In this document: positions 36,905 through 44,340 of the stretch, one piece after another
Layout of the letters: every line of letters starts with the position of its first letter
Numbering within the stretch: the stretch's first letter is position 1
Program-made: the position numbers and the translations under genes
From: a virus
Virus record (IMG/VR): IMGVR_UViG_3300037070_003643
Location: 1 to 44,340 of that record
Length of the DNA stretch: 44,340 nucleotides
Reading direction: 5' to 3' (one strand)
The notes under the pieces: generated by a model
Databases searched by the model: none
Told to the model about the DNA's origin: nothing
The model's input: only the letters and a program-made list of their open reading frames with translations

Positions 36905-36919
36905 TCGGCGATAGTATCA
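36905..36919 (-). promoter_or_regulatory. Leftward extended -10 promoter
   Basis: Reading leftward, TG-A-TACTAT (36919-36911) gives an extended -10, with no good -35, and the ATG of the endonuclease starts after six bases. The transcript is probably leaderless. Confidence 0.45.
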
Positions 36920-36943
36920 CAATCTACAATATATAGGTGAGAA

Positions 36944-37207
36944 ATGGCGTATTCAGAGCGTGGAAGGCGTACGAGATATGACAATATAGCCCAAGGCGCG
37001 GCTCTCAGTTCAAAAGAAAACACCATCCTCGGGAACACGGTGAGCGTGGTGGAAGTCTACGGCGGCGGGACGCGGACGAGCACCTCGAATGAGGAGCGCG
37101 ACATCACCAACATCAGCGTCGGCACCGTGAGCACGAGTGACGCCGCCTTCCAAGGGCCCGAGAACGGGGGCGTCGCCGAGGATCCCACGGACGAGCGGCT
37201 CGGGTAA
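36944..37207 (+). CDS. Hypothetical small protein
   Basis: 87 residues from ATG behind AGGTGAG. The protein is Thr/Ser/Gly-rich with short strands (NTILGNTVSVVEVYGGG), perhaps a small structural piece. The stop shares an A with the next ATG (TAATG). No family is recognised. Confidence 0.45.
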   Translation: MAYSERGRRTRYDNIAQGAALSSKENTILGNTVSVVEVYGGGTRTSTSNEERDITNISVGTVSTSDAAFQGPENGGVAEDPTDERLG

Positions 37208-37560
37208 TGGCGAAAAAAAAGACGCCCGCCCCGCCACGCGTCCGCGCAACGCCCCGTGCCTTGGCCGCGCCCGCGACGCCGGCGCCGCCGCCCGCCTCGG
37301 TGGTACGCCCGCCACCGGTTCCGGAACCCGTGCCAGCGCCTGAGGTGCGCGCCATGCCGACCATTGTCTTACAAGGGCTGCAGCAGTCCACGAAGCAGCG
37401 CCTCGAGCAGCCGGACGCGCGCCGGGGCCAGACCGCCACCGTCGGCGCCTCCCCGGGACGCCTGCACTACGTCACCACCCGGGGCGTGACGCGTTGTTTT
37501 GAACGGGTCGGCGTCGCCGCGAATGGCGATGAAGTCTATCGGGATCAAACGAGGTACTAA
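37207..37560 (+). CDS. Hypothetical Pro/Ala-rich protein
   Basis: 117 residues. Residues 8-50 are Pro, Ala and Arg repeats that are probably disordered; the C-terminal half has a Cys and a short beta segment (GRLHYVTTRGVTRCFERVGV). Likely a tail or head-completion piece by position. Not recognised. Confidence 0.45.
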   Translation: MAKKKTPAPPRVRATPRALAAPATPAPPPASVVRPPPVPEPVPAPEVRAMPTIVLQGLQQSTKQRLEQPDARRGQTATVGASPGRLHYVTTRGVTRCFERVGVAANGDEVYRDQTRY

Positions 37561-37562
37561 GC

Positions 37563-38261
37563 ATGATTGGCGACGCGATTCGGAAATACAACGAACAGAA
37601 AGCAGCCAAGGCGGCCGAGGAGGCGGCGGGGGAGTCGGTGGCCGAGGCGCTCCCGGTGCCGGCCCCCGTGCCCGTGGCGGCCCCCGATCCGACGATGGCG
37701 GCCATCCTCGCCAAGATGACCGAGCTCATGGCGCAGGTGCTCGCCGCCAAGACCGATCCCGAACGGGACACGGCCGCGAAACAGGTCGAGTTGATCGAAA
37801 AGCTGATCACCAAAACGCATCCCGAAAACGTGGAGCATCCGGGCATCAGCGTCTACAGCCACCCGGACGGGGATCGGGTCCATCCGAAAGACGATCTCCG
37901 CTGCAAGATGTTCTGGATCGGCTACGAGCTGAACACCGACACCTTGCGCCCGGATGAAATCGCGCTCTTGAACCGCGTCCAGCCCGGCGAATTCCGGGTC
38001 ACCAAAGCGGACGGCACGGGCATTCCCTTCCGGGTCACGGCGAAGCAGAGCGACAAGTTGAACGAGGCGGGCCAGCCGCAGATCGAACAACTGTCGATGT
38101 GGTTCCCCTGCAAAGGCGATCAGCGGGACAACCACCTCTCGATGACGAGCTATCTGCAGCAAGTCCTGGGCGACAAGCTGCCGACGATTCAGGAAGCCTT
38201 GGCGGAACTGGCGAAGCTGAAAGCGGAACTCGCGGCCACGCGCGCGGGCGTCGGGGCGTAG
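37563..38261 (+). CDS. Hypothetical virion-block protein with helical ends
   Basis: 232 residues starting five bases after the preceding stop. The N-terminus is Lys/Ala/Glu helical; the middle has HPDGDRVHPKDDLRCKMFWIGYELN, which looks conserved; the C-terminus is a Leu/Glu/Lys helix. It may be a minor structural or assembly protein. Unknown family. Confidence 0.5.
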   Translation: MIGDAIRKYNEQKAAKAAEEAAGESVAEALPVPAPVPVAAPDPTMAAILAKMTELMAQVLAAKTDPERDTAAKQVELIEKLITKTHPENVEHPGISVYSHPDGDRVHPKDDLRCKMFWIGYELNTDTLRPDEIALLNRVQPGEFRVTKADGTGIPFRVTAKQSDKLNEAGQPQIEQLSMWFPCKGDQRDNHLSMTSYLQQVLGDKLPTIQEALAELAKLKAELAATRAGVGA

Positions 38262-38582
38262 ATGCTGATCGCGGTGCTGATCATCGGACTGCTCTTCGGG
38301 TTCCTGAGCGGCGCCGCGCTCGGCTATGCGCTCGCGCTCGCCGATCGGCCCGTCCGCGATCCGCGCGCCGTGCCCGACCCGCGGGCCGCCCCGCTCACGG
38401 TCGATGTGGCGCTCGTGGGCGACACAGGCGGGTCGGTCACGCGTCTCACGATTCCGGCGACGGCGCGGCGCCCGAAGATGACCTGGCCGTCCCCGGGGGG
38501 GGGCTTGCGGGTGTTTCAGGCCAGCCACAAAGACGGCACCGGGACGTGGATCTATCGGCAGACCGCCGTGGAGCCCCGGTAA
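38262..38582 (+). CDS. Small membrane-anchored protein
   Basis: 106 residues. Residues 2-24 form a transmembrane or signal-anchor helix (LIAVLIIGLLFGFLSGAALGYAL). The rest is Pro/Arg-rich then beta-like (VDVALVGDTGGSVTRLTI). The role of a membrane protein inside the tail block is unclear. Confidence 0.45.
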   Translation: MLIAVLIIGLLFGFLSGAALGYALALADRPVRDPRAVPDPRAAPLTVDVALVGDTGGSVTRLTIPATARRPKMTWPSPGGGLRVFQASHKDGTGTWIYRQTAVEPR

Positions 38583-38587
38583 GGTAA

Positions 38588-39274
38588 ATGGCTGCCACCC
38601 ACGTCACGCAGAGCGGCACCGTCCTGACCGGCTCGGCCGATCCAGCGGCCCCGGCGATCACGGTCGTGGCGGGCGACGTCATCTGCGGCTACGTTTTCTG
38701 GTTCAGCAGCACGGTCACGCTCACGAGCGTCTCGGACGGGCAAGGCAACGCCTATACCCTGCGCCTGAATCCGACCGAAGGTGTCGGCGAACTCGCGCGA
38801 GCCGCGCTCTTCCACACGACAGCGGGCGTGGCCTCATCGGGCTCCCTCACCGTGACCGCGCACCTGAGCGGGTCGGACGATGCCACGATCATCGTGCACG
38901 CGGCGAGGGGCATCGACCAGGCCACCCCGCGCAACACGGAAGACGCGCAGGGGCAAAACGCACCGGGCACGGGGGCGGACGCGGTCACGAGCACGGCGCA
39001 GACGCCCTCACTGGACGGCTGCTACATCGCCGGGTTCACGGCGAATGGAGGCTACAGCGCGACGTACGCGCTTGGCACCGGGTTTACGACGGGGTTCAGC
39101 GCGCTCGATGGGCGCTCAGAGTATCTGGTGCAGGCTGCGGCGGCATCGGTCGCAGGCACCTTCACGAGCGACAACGGGAGCGAACGCATGATCACGATGA
39201 TGATCGCGCTCGCGCCCGCTGCCACGGTGGTGGGCGGCGGGCGGCCGCTGGCTGTGCAGCAGAGGATGGGTTGA
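38588..39274 (+). CDS. Putative tail/appendage beta-sandwich protein
   Basis: 228 residues, with GGTAA before the ATG. Nearly all residues are in alternating Ser/Thr/Val/Ala beta-strand patterns (TLTSVSDGQGNAYTLRL, GSLTVTAHLSG), typical of phage tail appendages. No catalytic residues. The C-terminus ends PLAVQQRMG, a trait of tail-associated proteins of this family. Confidence 0.5.
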   Translation: MAATHVTQSGTVLTGSADPAAPAITVVAGDVICGYVFWFSSTVTLTSVSDGQGNAYTLRLNPTEGVGELARAALFHTTAGVASSGSLTVTAHLSGSDDATIIVHAARGIDQATPRNTEDAQGQNAPGTGADAVTSTAQTPSLDGCYIAGFTANGGYSATYALGTGFTTGFSALDGRSEYLVQAAAASVAGTFTSDNGSERMITMMIALAPAATVVGGGRPLAVQQRMG

Positions 39275-39275
39275 C

Positions 39276-40100
39276 GTGATTATTCTCAAAGACACCGACT
39301 CGCTCCTCACCATCATCACGTCGAGCGGCTCCGATATTGACGTCTGCGCGAGCTTTGTCGATTTCGACACGCCCGACACCTTCACCGCCGACAGCACCAA
39401 CACGGTCATCCTCACCGCCACGACCACGACCGTCGTCGGCAGCCCCAGCGGGACCAAGAAGCGCAACGTCACCGGCCTGACCTGCCGCAACATCGACGGC
39501 TCGACCGCGAACACGCTGACCATCAACAACAGCGACGGCACCACGGTCGTCACCCTCTGCAAGGTCACGCTGGCGGCGGGCGAGTGGCTGCTCATCAACG
39601 AAGCGGGCGTCCTCTTCGTCTACGACACCAACGGCGGCGTCAAGGTCGGCGCCACGGCCGCCAGCGACACCGTCGCGGGCCTCATCGGGCTCGCCCTACA
39701 AGCCGATCAGGAAGCCGGGACGTCGCTGCTGCTCGCGGTCACGCCCGGCCGCCAGCACTTTCACCCCAGCGCGGCGAAAGCCTGGATTCGCGCCACCGTC
39801 GCGGGCGCCGCCCCCAGCAACACCGCCAGCTACAACATCACGTCGGTGGGCGACACCGCGACGGGCGACATGCTCATCACCATCGCCACCGACTTCAGCG
39901 GCGCGGCCGTCTATTGCGTGATGACGGGCTCGGAGGGCATCAACCAGACCGGCGCCGAAGCGAACCGCCGCAACATCAACATCAAATCCGGCTCGCTCGC
40001 CGCCGCCACCGTCTCGCTCGAATGCTGGGACACGGCCACCATCACCAGCGCGCTCAAAGACCCGCTCTCCTGGCACTGCGCGATGTTCGGAGACCTCTAA
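39276..40100 (+). CDS. Putative tail protein, beta-rich
   Basis: 274 residues from GTG, one base after the previous stop. It is Thr/Asp/Ser-rich with repeated strand motifs (FTADSTNTVILTATTTTVVG, TANTLTINNSDGTTVVTL), as in trimeric tail fibres or needle-like proteins. A helical region near residues 130-170 precedes a second beta region. It is an open question whether it is the receptor-binding fibre. Confidence 0.5.
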   Translation: MIILKDTDSLLTIITSSGSDIDVCASFVDFDTPDTFTADSTNTVILTATTTTVVGSPSGTKKRNVTGLTCRNIDGSTANTLTINNSDGTTVVTLCKVTLAAGEWLLINEAGVLFVYDTNGGVKVGATAASDTVAGLIGLALQADQEAGTSLLLAVTPGRQHFHPSAAKAWIRATVAGAAPSNTASYNITSVGDTATGDMLITIATDFSGAAVYCVMTGSEGINQTGAEANRRNINIKSGSLAAATVSLECWDTATITSALKDPLSWHCAMFGDL

Positions 40101-40645
40101 TGCCTGTCCCCTGCGTCTACGTCGCCATCACCCTGAGCACCGGCTCGCTGACCGTGCTCCAGTTCTATACCCAGACCAGCTCGCCCACGCTCCCTCCAGG
40201 CGCCGTGTGGCTGAGCAACGGCGACTGGCACCGCGAGCCCACCCCTGAGAACATCCTCGCCGAGCTGCGCCGGGCCTTCCCGCCGCTCGATACCTTCGGC
40301 CGTCCCAATCCGCAGCCGGTCAGCTGGCACGTCGTCACGCTCGAAGCACTCCCGGCCGATCGCACGTACCGCAACGCCTGGCGCAGCGACGGCGCGCACG
40401 TCTACCACGACATGCCCCACGCGCGGGCGCTCCACCTTGACCTCGTCCGCCAGGCGCGTCTGGAGAAACTCGGCGAGCTGGATCGTGCGTGGATGCGCGC
40501 CACCGGACAGGGCGATGTCGAGGCGGCGGCGGCGGTCGAAGCCGAACGGCAAGTCCTGCGCGACTTGCCCGTCACCCTGGCGGTGGACACGGCGAACACG
40601 ATCGAGGAATTGAGCGCGCTGTGGCCGAAGGAGCTTCCTCAATGA
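40100..40645 (+). CDS. Putative tail fibre assembly-type protein
   Basis: 181 residues. The N-terminal 70 residues are mixed. The C-terminal half (AWRSDGAHVYHDMPHARALHLDLVRQARLEKLGELDRAWMRA) is a helical segment seen in small phage proteins encoded with fibres, some acting as chaperones. It overlaps the upstream stop as TAATG and the next start as ATGA. Confidence 0.5.
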   Translation: MPVPCVYVAITLSTGSLTVLQFYTQTSSPTLPPGAVWLSNGDWHREPTPENILAELRRAFPPLDTFGRPNPQPVSWHVVTLEALPADRTYRNAWRSDGAHVYHDMPHARALHLDLVRQARLEKLGELDRAWMRATGQGDVEAAAAVEAERQVLRDLPVTLAVDTANTIEELSALWPKELPQ

Positions 40646-41082
40646 GCCCGACCGTGTGCCGTCAGGTGCGCCCGGTGGACATCACGGTCGCGCTGGCTGC
40701 CCTTCCTGGCACGCTGTTCACCGACACGGGCGGCACCAACGGCCACATTGCGCAGCCGGGATGGCTGGCGCCCTTCGTGGAATCCCTTCAGCTCGGCGGC
40801 CACACCGCCTATGCGGTCGTGCGCAAGCTCCCGGCCGGTCAAGGGATCCCGCCGCATGTCGATCGAGGGGCGGGCGTCGAGCGCCGTTTCCACGTGCCCC
40901 TGCTCACGCACGACCACGTGACCATGCGCTGGCCCAACGAGCACGTCGAGATGCACTTGGAGGCTGGATTTCTGTACGAAGTCCGATTCGACCTGCTGCA
41001 CGAAATCGTCAACGTTGCGCCCATTGACCGAGTGCATGTGCAAGTGAACACCATCGGCAGCACGGTCGAGGCGATGCGCTGA
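40642..41082 (+). CDS. Aspartyl/asparaginyl hydroxylase-like 2OG-Fe(II) oxygenase
   Basis: 146 residues from the ATGA overlap. The pattern IPPHVDRG (69-76), RRFHVPLLT (81-89), AGFLYEVRF (108-116), HEIVN (120-124) and RVHVQVN (130-136) matches the jelly-roll Asp/Asn beta-hydroxylase family: H72 and D74 with H120 as iron ligands and R130 for 2-oxoglutarate. It would hydroxylate an Asp, Asn or related residue in a protein. Its place among tail genes suggests a virion target. Small size (single domain) is normal for bacterial versions. Confidence 0.65.
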   Translation: MSPTVCRQVRPVDITVALAALPGTLFTDTGGTNGHIAQPGWLAPFVESLQLGGHTAYAVVRKLPAGQGIPPHVDRGAGVERRFHVPLLTHDHVTMRWPNEHVEMHLEAGFLYEVRFDLLHEIVNVAPIDRVHVQVNTIGSTVEAMR

Positions 41083-41279
41083 TGGCCAGCACCGGGCGCC
41101 TCTCCTATTCGCTCAGCAAAGGCGGCATCTTCTCGCCTGCGCTCAACAAGGGCGGCCAGTTCTCCCGCTTCACGCTCATGTACACCACGCCGACGCCGCC
41201 GGGCGGGTTCCAAACGGCTTGGGCGCGCGGGTCCAATGTGTTGGTCATGCGGGCGAATAAGCGAACGCCGACGCCATGA
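41082..41279 (+). CDS. Small hypothetical protein
   Basis: 65 residues starting at TGATG. Ser/Gly/Lys-rich N-terminus (STGRLSYSLSKGGIFSPALNKGG), with a Pro-rich centre; unlike any family known to me. Likely a minor tail component or assembly piece. Confidence 0.4.
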   Translation: MASTGRLSYSLSKGGIFSPALNKGGQFSRFTLMYTTPTPPGGFQTAWARGSNVLVMRANKRTPTP

Positions 41280-42013
41280 TCAAGAACACGGCGAGTCAAA
41301 AGATCGGGGCCCAGATGGTCACGGCGGCGGATGGCACCGCGTTCACCTCGGCGGTAACGGTGAGCGTGACCGGCGATGCGGGCGCGCAGGCGACGGGGTC
41401 GGTGGGATCAGGCGCGTGCGTCCACGAGGGGAACGGCTATCACACCTATGCGCCCGCGCAGGCGGAGACGAACTACGACTTGATCGCGTTTACGTTTACC
41501 GGGACGGGCGCGATCCCGACCACGGTGCAGGTGTTCACGGTGGCGGGTGATGCGTTCACGCGGTTGGGGGCGCCGGCTGGGGCGAGTGTCTCGGTGGACA
41601 TCGCGGCCATTAAAACGCAAACCGCCGCGATTGAAGTGGACACCGCCGAGATCGGCGCCGCGGGCGCGGGGCTCACGGCGATCAATCTGCCGAACCAGAC
41701 GATGGACATCATCGGCACGCTCACCGGGAATATCACCGGGAATCTCTCGGGCTCGGTGGGATCCGTGACGGGCGCCGTGGGGAGTGTCACCGGCGCGGTG
41801 GGCAGTGTGACCGGCGCCGTCGGCTCGGTGACCGCGGGGGTGACGCTGGCGAACGATGCGATCACCGCCGCGAAGCTCGCCGCCGATGCCGGCACGGAAC
41901 TCGCCGCTGCCGTGTTGGCCGCCGCCGTCACGACGCCGATTGACGCCAACGTCCAGAAAATCAACGACGTTACCGTACTGGGGGACGGCGCCGGGACGCC
42001 GTGGGGACCATGA
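41276..42013 (+). CDS. Putative tail fibre protein with GSVTGAV repeats
   Basis: 245 residues from the ATGA overlap. Residues 1-90 are beta-rich (TAFTSAVTVSVTGDAGA). Residues about 142-180 contain a repetitive stretch GSVGSVTGAV repeated four times, a glycine-valine shaft typical of trimeric fibres. The C-terminal 60 residues are Ala-rich helical (TAAKLAADAGTEL) then INDVTVLGDGAGTPWGP. Probably a tail fibre or neck appendage. Confidence 0.6.
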   Translation: MIKNTASQKIGAQMVTAADGTAFTSAVTVSVTGDAGAQATGSVGSGACVHEGNGYHTYAPAQAETNYDLIAFTFTGTGAIPTTVQVFTVAGDAFTRLGAPAGASVSVDIAAIKTQTAAIEVDTAEIGAAGAGLTAINLPNQTMDIIGTLTGNITGNLSGSVGSVTGAVGSVTGAVGSVTGAVGSVTAGVTLANDAITAAKLAADAGTELAAAVLAAAVTTPIDANVQKINDVTVLGDGAGTPWGP

Positions 42014-42270
42014 CGCTCGGCCCCCCGCTGTGGGCAACGGGCAGTTGGGCTGCGGATGCGTGGGCGGATGGCTCGTGGGCGGGCGCGGCAGCCCCTGAGG
42101 TCTTTGGGGATCTGACGACCCTCTTTGTCGCCTACGTCGAGGCGCTGCGCGATGCGGATCTGGTGGGGGAAGACGTCGATACGCTCGTGGCCTTGGATCT
42201 CGCCACCGTGCGCGCGGCGACGGCGACCGAGGATGACATAAACACTATGTACGCGGAGTACTTATCGTGA
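42010..42270 (+). CDS. Small acidic Trp-rich protein
   Basis: 86 residues from the ATGA overlap. The start repeats WATGSWAADAWADGSW. The rest is acidic helix (VEALRDADLVGEDVDTLVALDLA). No family is known. It is followed in GTGA overlap by the adaptor, so perhaps a head-tail completion factor. Confidence 0.45.
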   Translation: MTLGPPLWATGSWAADAWADGSWAGAAAPEVFGDLTTLFVAYVEALRDADLVGEDVDTLVALDLATVRAATATEDDINTMYAEYLS

Positions 42271-43235
42271 CCCTGTCTGAGATTCAAGCGGATCTCTATC
42301 GACGGCTCGGCCTGGCGACCTCCCCCGCGTCGTCGGAGACCACGCGCTTGACCGCGCTGATCAACGAGACGCAGCAAGAGATTCTCGCGCGGCCGGGGAT
42401 GGGCGCGCTGCTGAATGGCTCGTTCACGTTCGATTCGGTCGCGAGCACGCCGCAATACAGCCTGCCGCCCGCCGTCGCGCGCGTGAAAACGCTCTATGAG
42501 ACGACCAACGATCGGCGCCTGGTGCCGCAGTCGCTCGACTGGTATCGCGGCCACTATCCCGACGTCGCCGCCATCACCGGCACGCCCGAGAGCTTCATCG
42601 ATCTCGGCTTCACGAGCCTCAGCGCGCAGCCCGCGGCGGCCACAGAACTCTTTGCCGATTCGTCCTCGGCGAGCGATATCAACACGGCGTATCTCGAGGG
42701 CTACCGCACGGGCGGCTACTACATGGCGAAGTCCGTCGTGATGACCGGCACCACGGGCGTCACCTTCAGTAGTGCGATCACCGATTGGATCTTCCTCACC
42801 AAGTTCTATCTGAGTGCGGCGGCGGTGGGCACGGTGGTCCTGCAGACGACGCTGGCCGGCGGCACGACGCTCGCGACGATCCCGATCGGCCAGACGATGG
42901 CGCGGTATCGGCGCCTCGCGCTCGCCCCGACGCCCTCGGCCATCATCACCTACACGATGGACGTGGAATACGACGTGCCCGTCATGGCGATCGCCACCGA
43001 CGAGCCGGTGTTGCCGCCGCGGTTCCATCGCCTGCTCGCCATGGGCGCGCGCGCGAAGGAGTGGGAAGGCCGGGACGATGACCGCGCGAACGCGGCGCGC
43101 CGCGACTTCGACCGCGGCGTCAGTCAATTGGAATTCTTCATGTTCAGTCAGGCGGCCGGCTCGCCCAATCTGCGCGGCCCGGTGCGCGCGGGGCAGCCGT
43201 CGCAGCTCGGCGCGTGGTATCCGAGCGGGAGTTAA
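42267..43235 (+). CDS. Head-tail adaptor protein, SU10/P22 type
   Basis: The 322-residue protein starts at GTG in the GTGA junction. It begins with a helix-rich segment (LSEIQADLYRRLGLAT, TRLTALINETQQEIL) and continues with beta domain (YSLPPAVARVKTLYETTNDRRL), ending with GARAKEWEGRDDDRANAARRDFDRGVSQLEFF, a signature end of phage adaptor proteins in short-tailed phages. It sits below the portal and joins it to the nozzle. The following genes are the nozzle-like protein. Confidence 0.7.
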   Translation: MTLSEIQADLYRRLGLATSPASSETTRLTALINETQQEILARPGMGALLNGSFTFDSVASTPQYSLPPAVARVKTLYETTNDRRLVPQSLDWYRGHYPDVAAITGTPESFIDLGFTSLSAQPAAATELFADSSSASDINTAYLEGYRTGGYYMAKSVVMTGTTGVTFSSAITDWIFLTKFYLSAAAVGTVVLQTTLAGGTTLATIPIGQTMARYRRLALAPTPSAIITYTMDVEYDVPVMAIATDEPVLPPRFHRLLAMGARAKEWEGRDDDRANAARRDFDRGVSQLEFFMFSQAAGSPNLRGPVRAGQPSQLGAWYPSGS

Positions 43236-43238
43236 CGA

Positions 43239-43400
43239 ATGCCACAGTTCAGCGTCCGTTTAATTGTCAACGTGCCGGGGCTCGGGGATCGCACGGTCGA
43301 TCAGCCGGGCATCAGCGCGGCGTCGGCATTGGAGGCGATCGGGAAGGCGATGACGAACATCACCATGCGCGCCACGCTCGTGCAGGAGACCACGCCGTAA
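43239..43400 (+). CDS. 53-residue hypothetical protein
   Basis: ATG at 43239 ends with TAA directly before the next ATG. The protein starts MPQFSVRLIVNVPG and ends with a helix (SALEAIGKAMTNITMR). It would be the short link between the adaptor and the large tail gene. Not recognised; context supports a real gene. Confidence 0.5.
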   Translation: MPQFSVRLIVNVPGLGDRTVDQPGISAASALEAIGKAMTNITMRATLVQETTP

Positions 43401-44340
43401 ATGGCTGATCGCAAAACACGGATCGTGCTGGACGACTTCAGCGGCGGACGCAACGGCGTCGACACGCCGCTCGGGCCCGACTTCAAGACGAATCAGGTCG
43501 TGGACGCGGTCAACGGCGATTGGTATCGCACGCGCGGGTTTCGCAAGCGCCACGGGAGCAGTTTAGTGGGCACGAGCGGCACGTATTTCGTGGGCGCGGT
43601 CGCGTGGGTCGGGCGGCATGTGCCGGGGACGAGTGAAGCGGACGCGGAACTCTGGGGCCTCGATAACGACACGTTTCCGCACTTTGCGCGCTTGGATAAC
43701 AGCACGACCTGGACGACGCCCACCGTCGTGGACATTCCCTCGTTCAGCGCCAGTAAGTTCGATGTGACGTGCGCGTCGCTCAATGGCTTGTTCTTTATCG
43801 CGTATCCGTTCAACGCGCGGTTACACCTCTACGACGCCGGCACCGACACGATCCGGCGCACGGGGATCGATCCCGGCACAAATGCCCCGACGGTGGCGAA
43901 TACGGGCGCGGGCACCTATGCCGCCATCCTCCGGTACTACCGCGTCCGGTTCGCGCTCGGGACCGGCGGCGTCGTGCGATCGGAAGCGACCCCGAGTGTG
44001 AGTTTCACTCCCAGCGGCGGCGGCACCCATGCGCGCGTGACGCAACCGGCCGTGCCCGCGAATGAATCGATCATCACCTGGGGAGTAGAAGCCTCGACGG
44101 ACAACGTCACCTTTTACGAGATCCAAGCCCCCACGATCGCCATTGCCACGACCACGTACGATGACGGGCTCGCGCCCGCGGTCTACAACAGCGGCACCTA
44201 TCCCCTGAGTGCGTTGACGGGCCGGCACAGTCTCCAGAAAGCGTATCGGTTCATCGCCGCCGATCAGAACCGCCTGATCGGGTTCGGCTCCTATACGAGC
44301 ACGGACAAGCAGAACCGGCTGGAGATCGGCGCCGTCGTGG
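43401..44340 (+). CDS. Tail/nozzle-type structural protein, N-terminal part
   Basis: The first 313 residues of the roughly 649-residue protein that continues at base 4. It starts MADRKTRIVLDDFSGGRNGVD and has a beta-propeller-like or mixed beta look (LDNDTFPHFARLDN, RFALGTGGVVRSEATPSV). No catalytic motif. As the largest protein after the adaptor it fits a tail nozzle or stabilisation protein such as those of P22-like and T7-like phages. Confidence 0.6.
   Translation, partial: MADRKTRIVLDDFSGGRNGVDTPLGPDFKTNQVVDAVNGDWYRTRGFRKRHGSSLVGTSGTYFVGAVAWVGRHVPGTSEADAELWGLDNDTFPHFARLDNSTTWTTPTVVDIPSFSASKFDVTCASLNGLFFIAYPFNARLHLYDAGTDTIRRTGIDPGTNAPTVANTGAGTYAAILRYYRVRFALGTGGVVRSEATPSVSFTPSGGGTHARVTQPAVPANESIITWGVEASTDNVTFYEIQAPTIAIATTTYDDGLAPAVYNSGTYPLSALTGRHSLQKAYRFIAADQNRLIGFGSYTSTDKQNRLEIGAVV
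44242..44340. repeat. Terminal direct repeat, right copy
   Basis: Identical over 99 bases to 5-103; see the left copy. Removing one copy gives a unique genome length of about 44,241 bases. Confidence 0.9.

Noticed and set aside
1-44340. tRNA genes, insertion sequences or integrase
   Set aside because: No cloverleaf, transposase motif or integrase motif was seen by reading; a tRNA scan and profile search were not possible.

Overview
The window is the complete or nearly complete genome of a high-GC, short-tailed (podovirus-like) tailed phage, assembled as a circular or permuted molecule. The last 99 bases repeat bases 5-103, and one gene (43401 to the end, then 4-1113) reads through the joint in frame, so the unique length is about 44.24 kb. 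Gene order is phage-like: small and large terminase, portal, scaffold, major capsid, decoration, adaptor, tail and internal virion proteins, lysis. No contractile or long-tail genes are visible (no sheath, tape measure or tail tube), and the adaptor resembles the SU10/P22 type. The host cannot be named from the sequence. GC-rich codon use, clear Shine-Dalgarno sites, a lipobox lipoprotein and an M15-type lysin indicate a GC-rich bacterium.

Layout. 1-6614 and 31105-44340 hold virion genes. 6611-9738 is a lysis and exported-enzyme block: membrane proteins, a zinc peptidase endolysin, a secreted protein and a large clan GH-A-like glycosidase. 9735-11563 is a regulatory island. Leftward it carries a ribbon-helix-helix regulator, a proline-stalk lipoprotein with a thrombospondin-like end, and an XRE-type repressor that appears frameshifted. 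Rightward it carries a Cro-like gene controlled by paired palindromic operators. 11590-20500 is the early/replication block: an HNH remnant, a pentapeptide-repeat protein, a RecT/Bet-like annealing protein, two HNH-type nucleases, a cold-shock protein, a RecA-fold ATPase, an iteron-bearing AT-rich segment that looks like an origin, and a PD-(D/E)XK nuclease. 20497-25536 is the most unusual part: neuB, a SAM methyltransferase, a DNA methyltransferase, neuC, a small gene, neuA and a small DNA-binding protein in one tightly coupled operon. 25715-30863 is packaging and portal.

How it may work. NeuC, NeuB and NeuA together are the three steps from UDP-GlcNAc to a CMP-activated sialic acid (nonulosonic acid). 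A second cassette, inserted between the head genes and the tail genes at 33851-36392, encodes a protein with GT42/Maf-like sequence features, an exostosin-like glycosyltransferase and a sugar-type methyltransferase. The simplest reading is a phage-encoded pathway that makes, activates, transfers and perhaps methylates an acidic sugar, either on virion proteins or on the host surface. The link between the two cassettes is an inference from family assignments. A 2-oxoglutarate-dependent hydroxylase among the tail genes is a further possible protein-modifying enzyme.

Genes are packed with ATGA, GTGA or TGATG stop/start overlaps throughout, including one gene that appears to begin with CTG at the same kind of junction. 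No integrase, tRNA, CRISPR array or insertion sequence was found.
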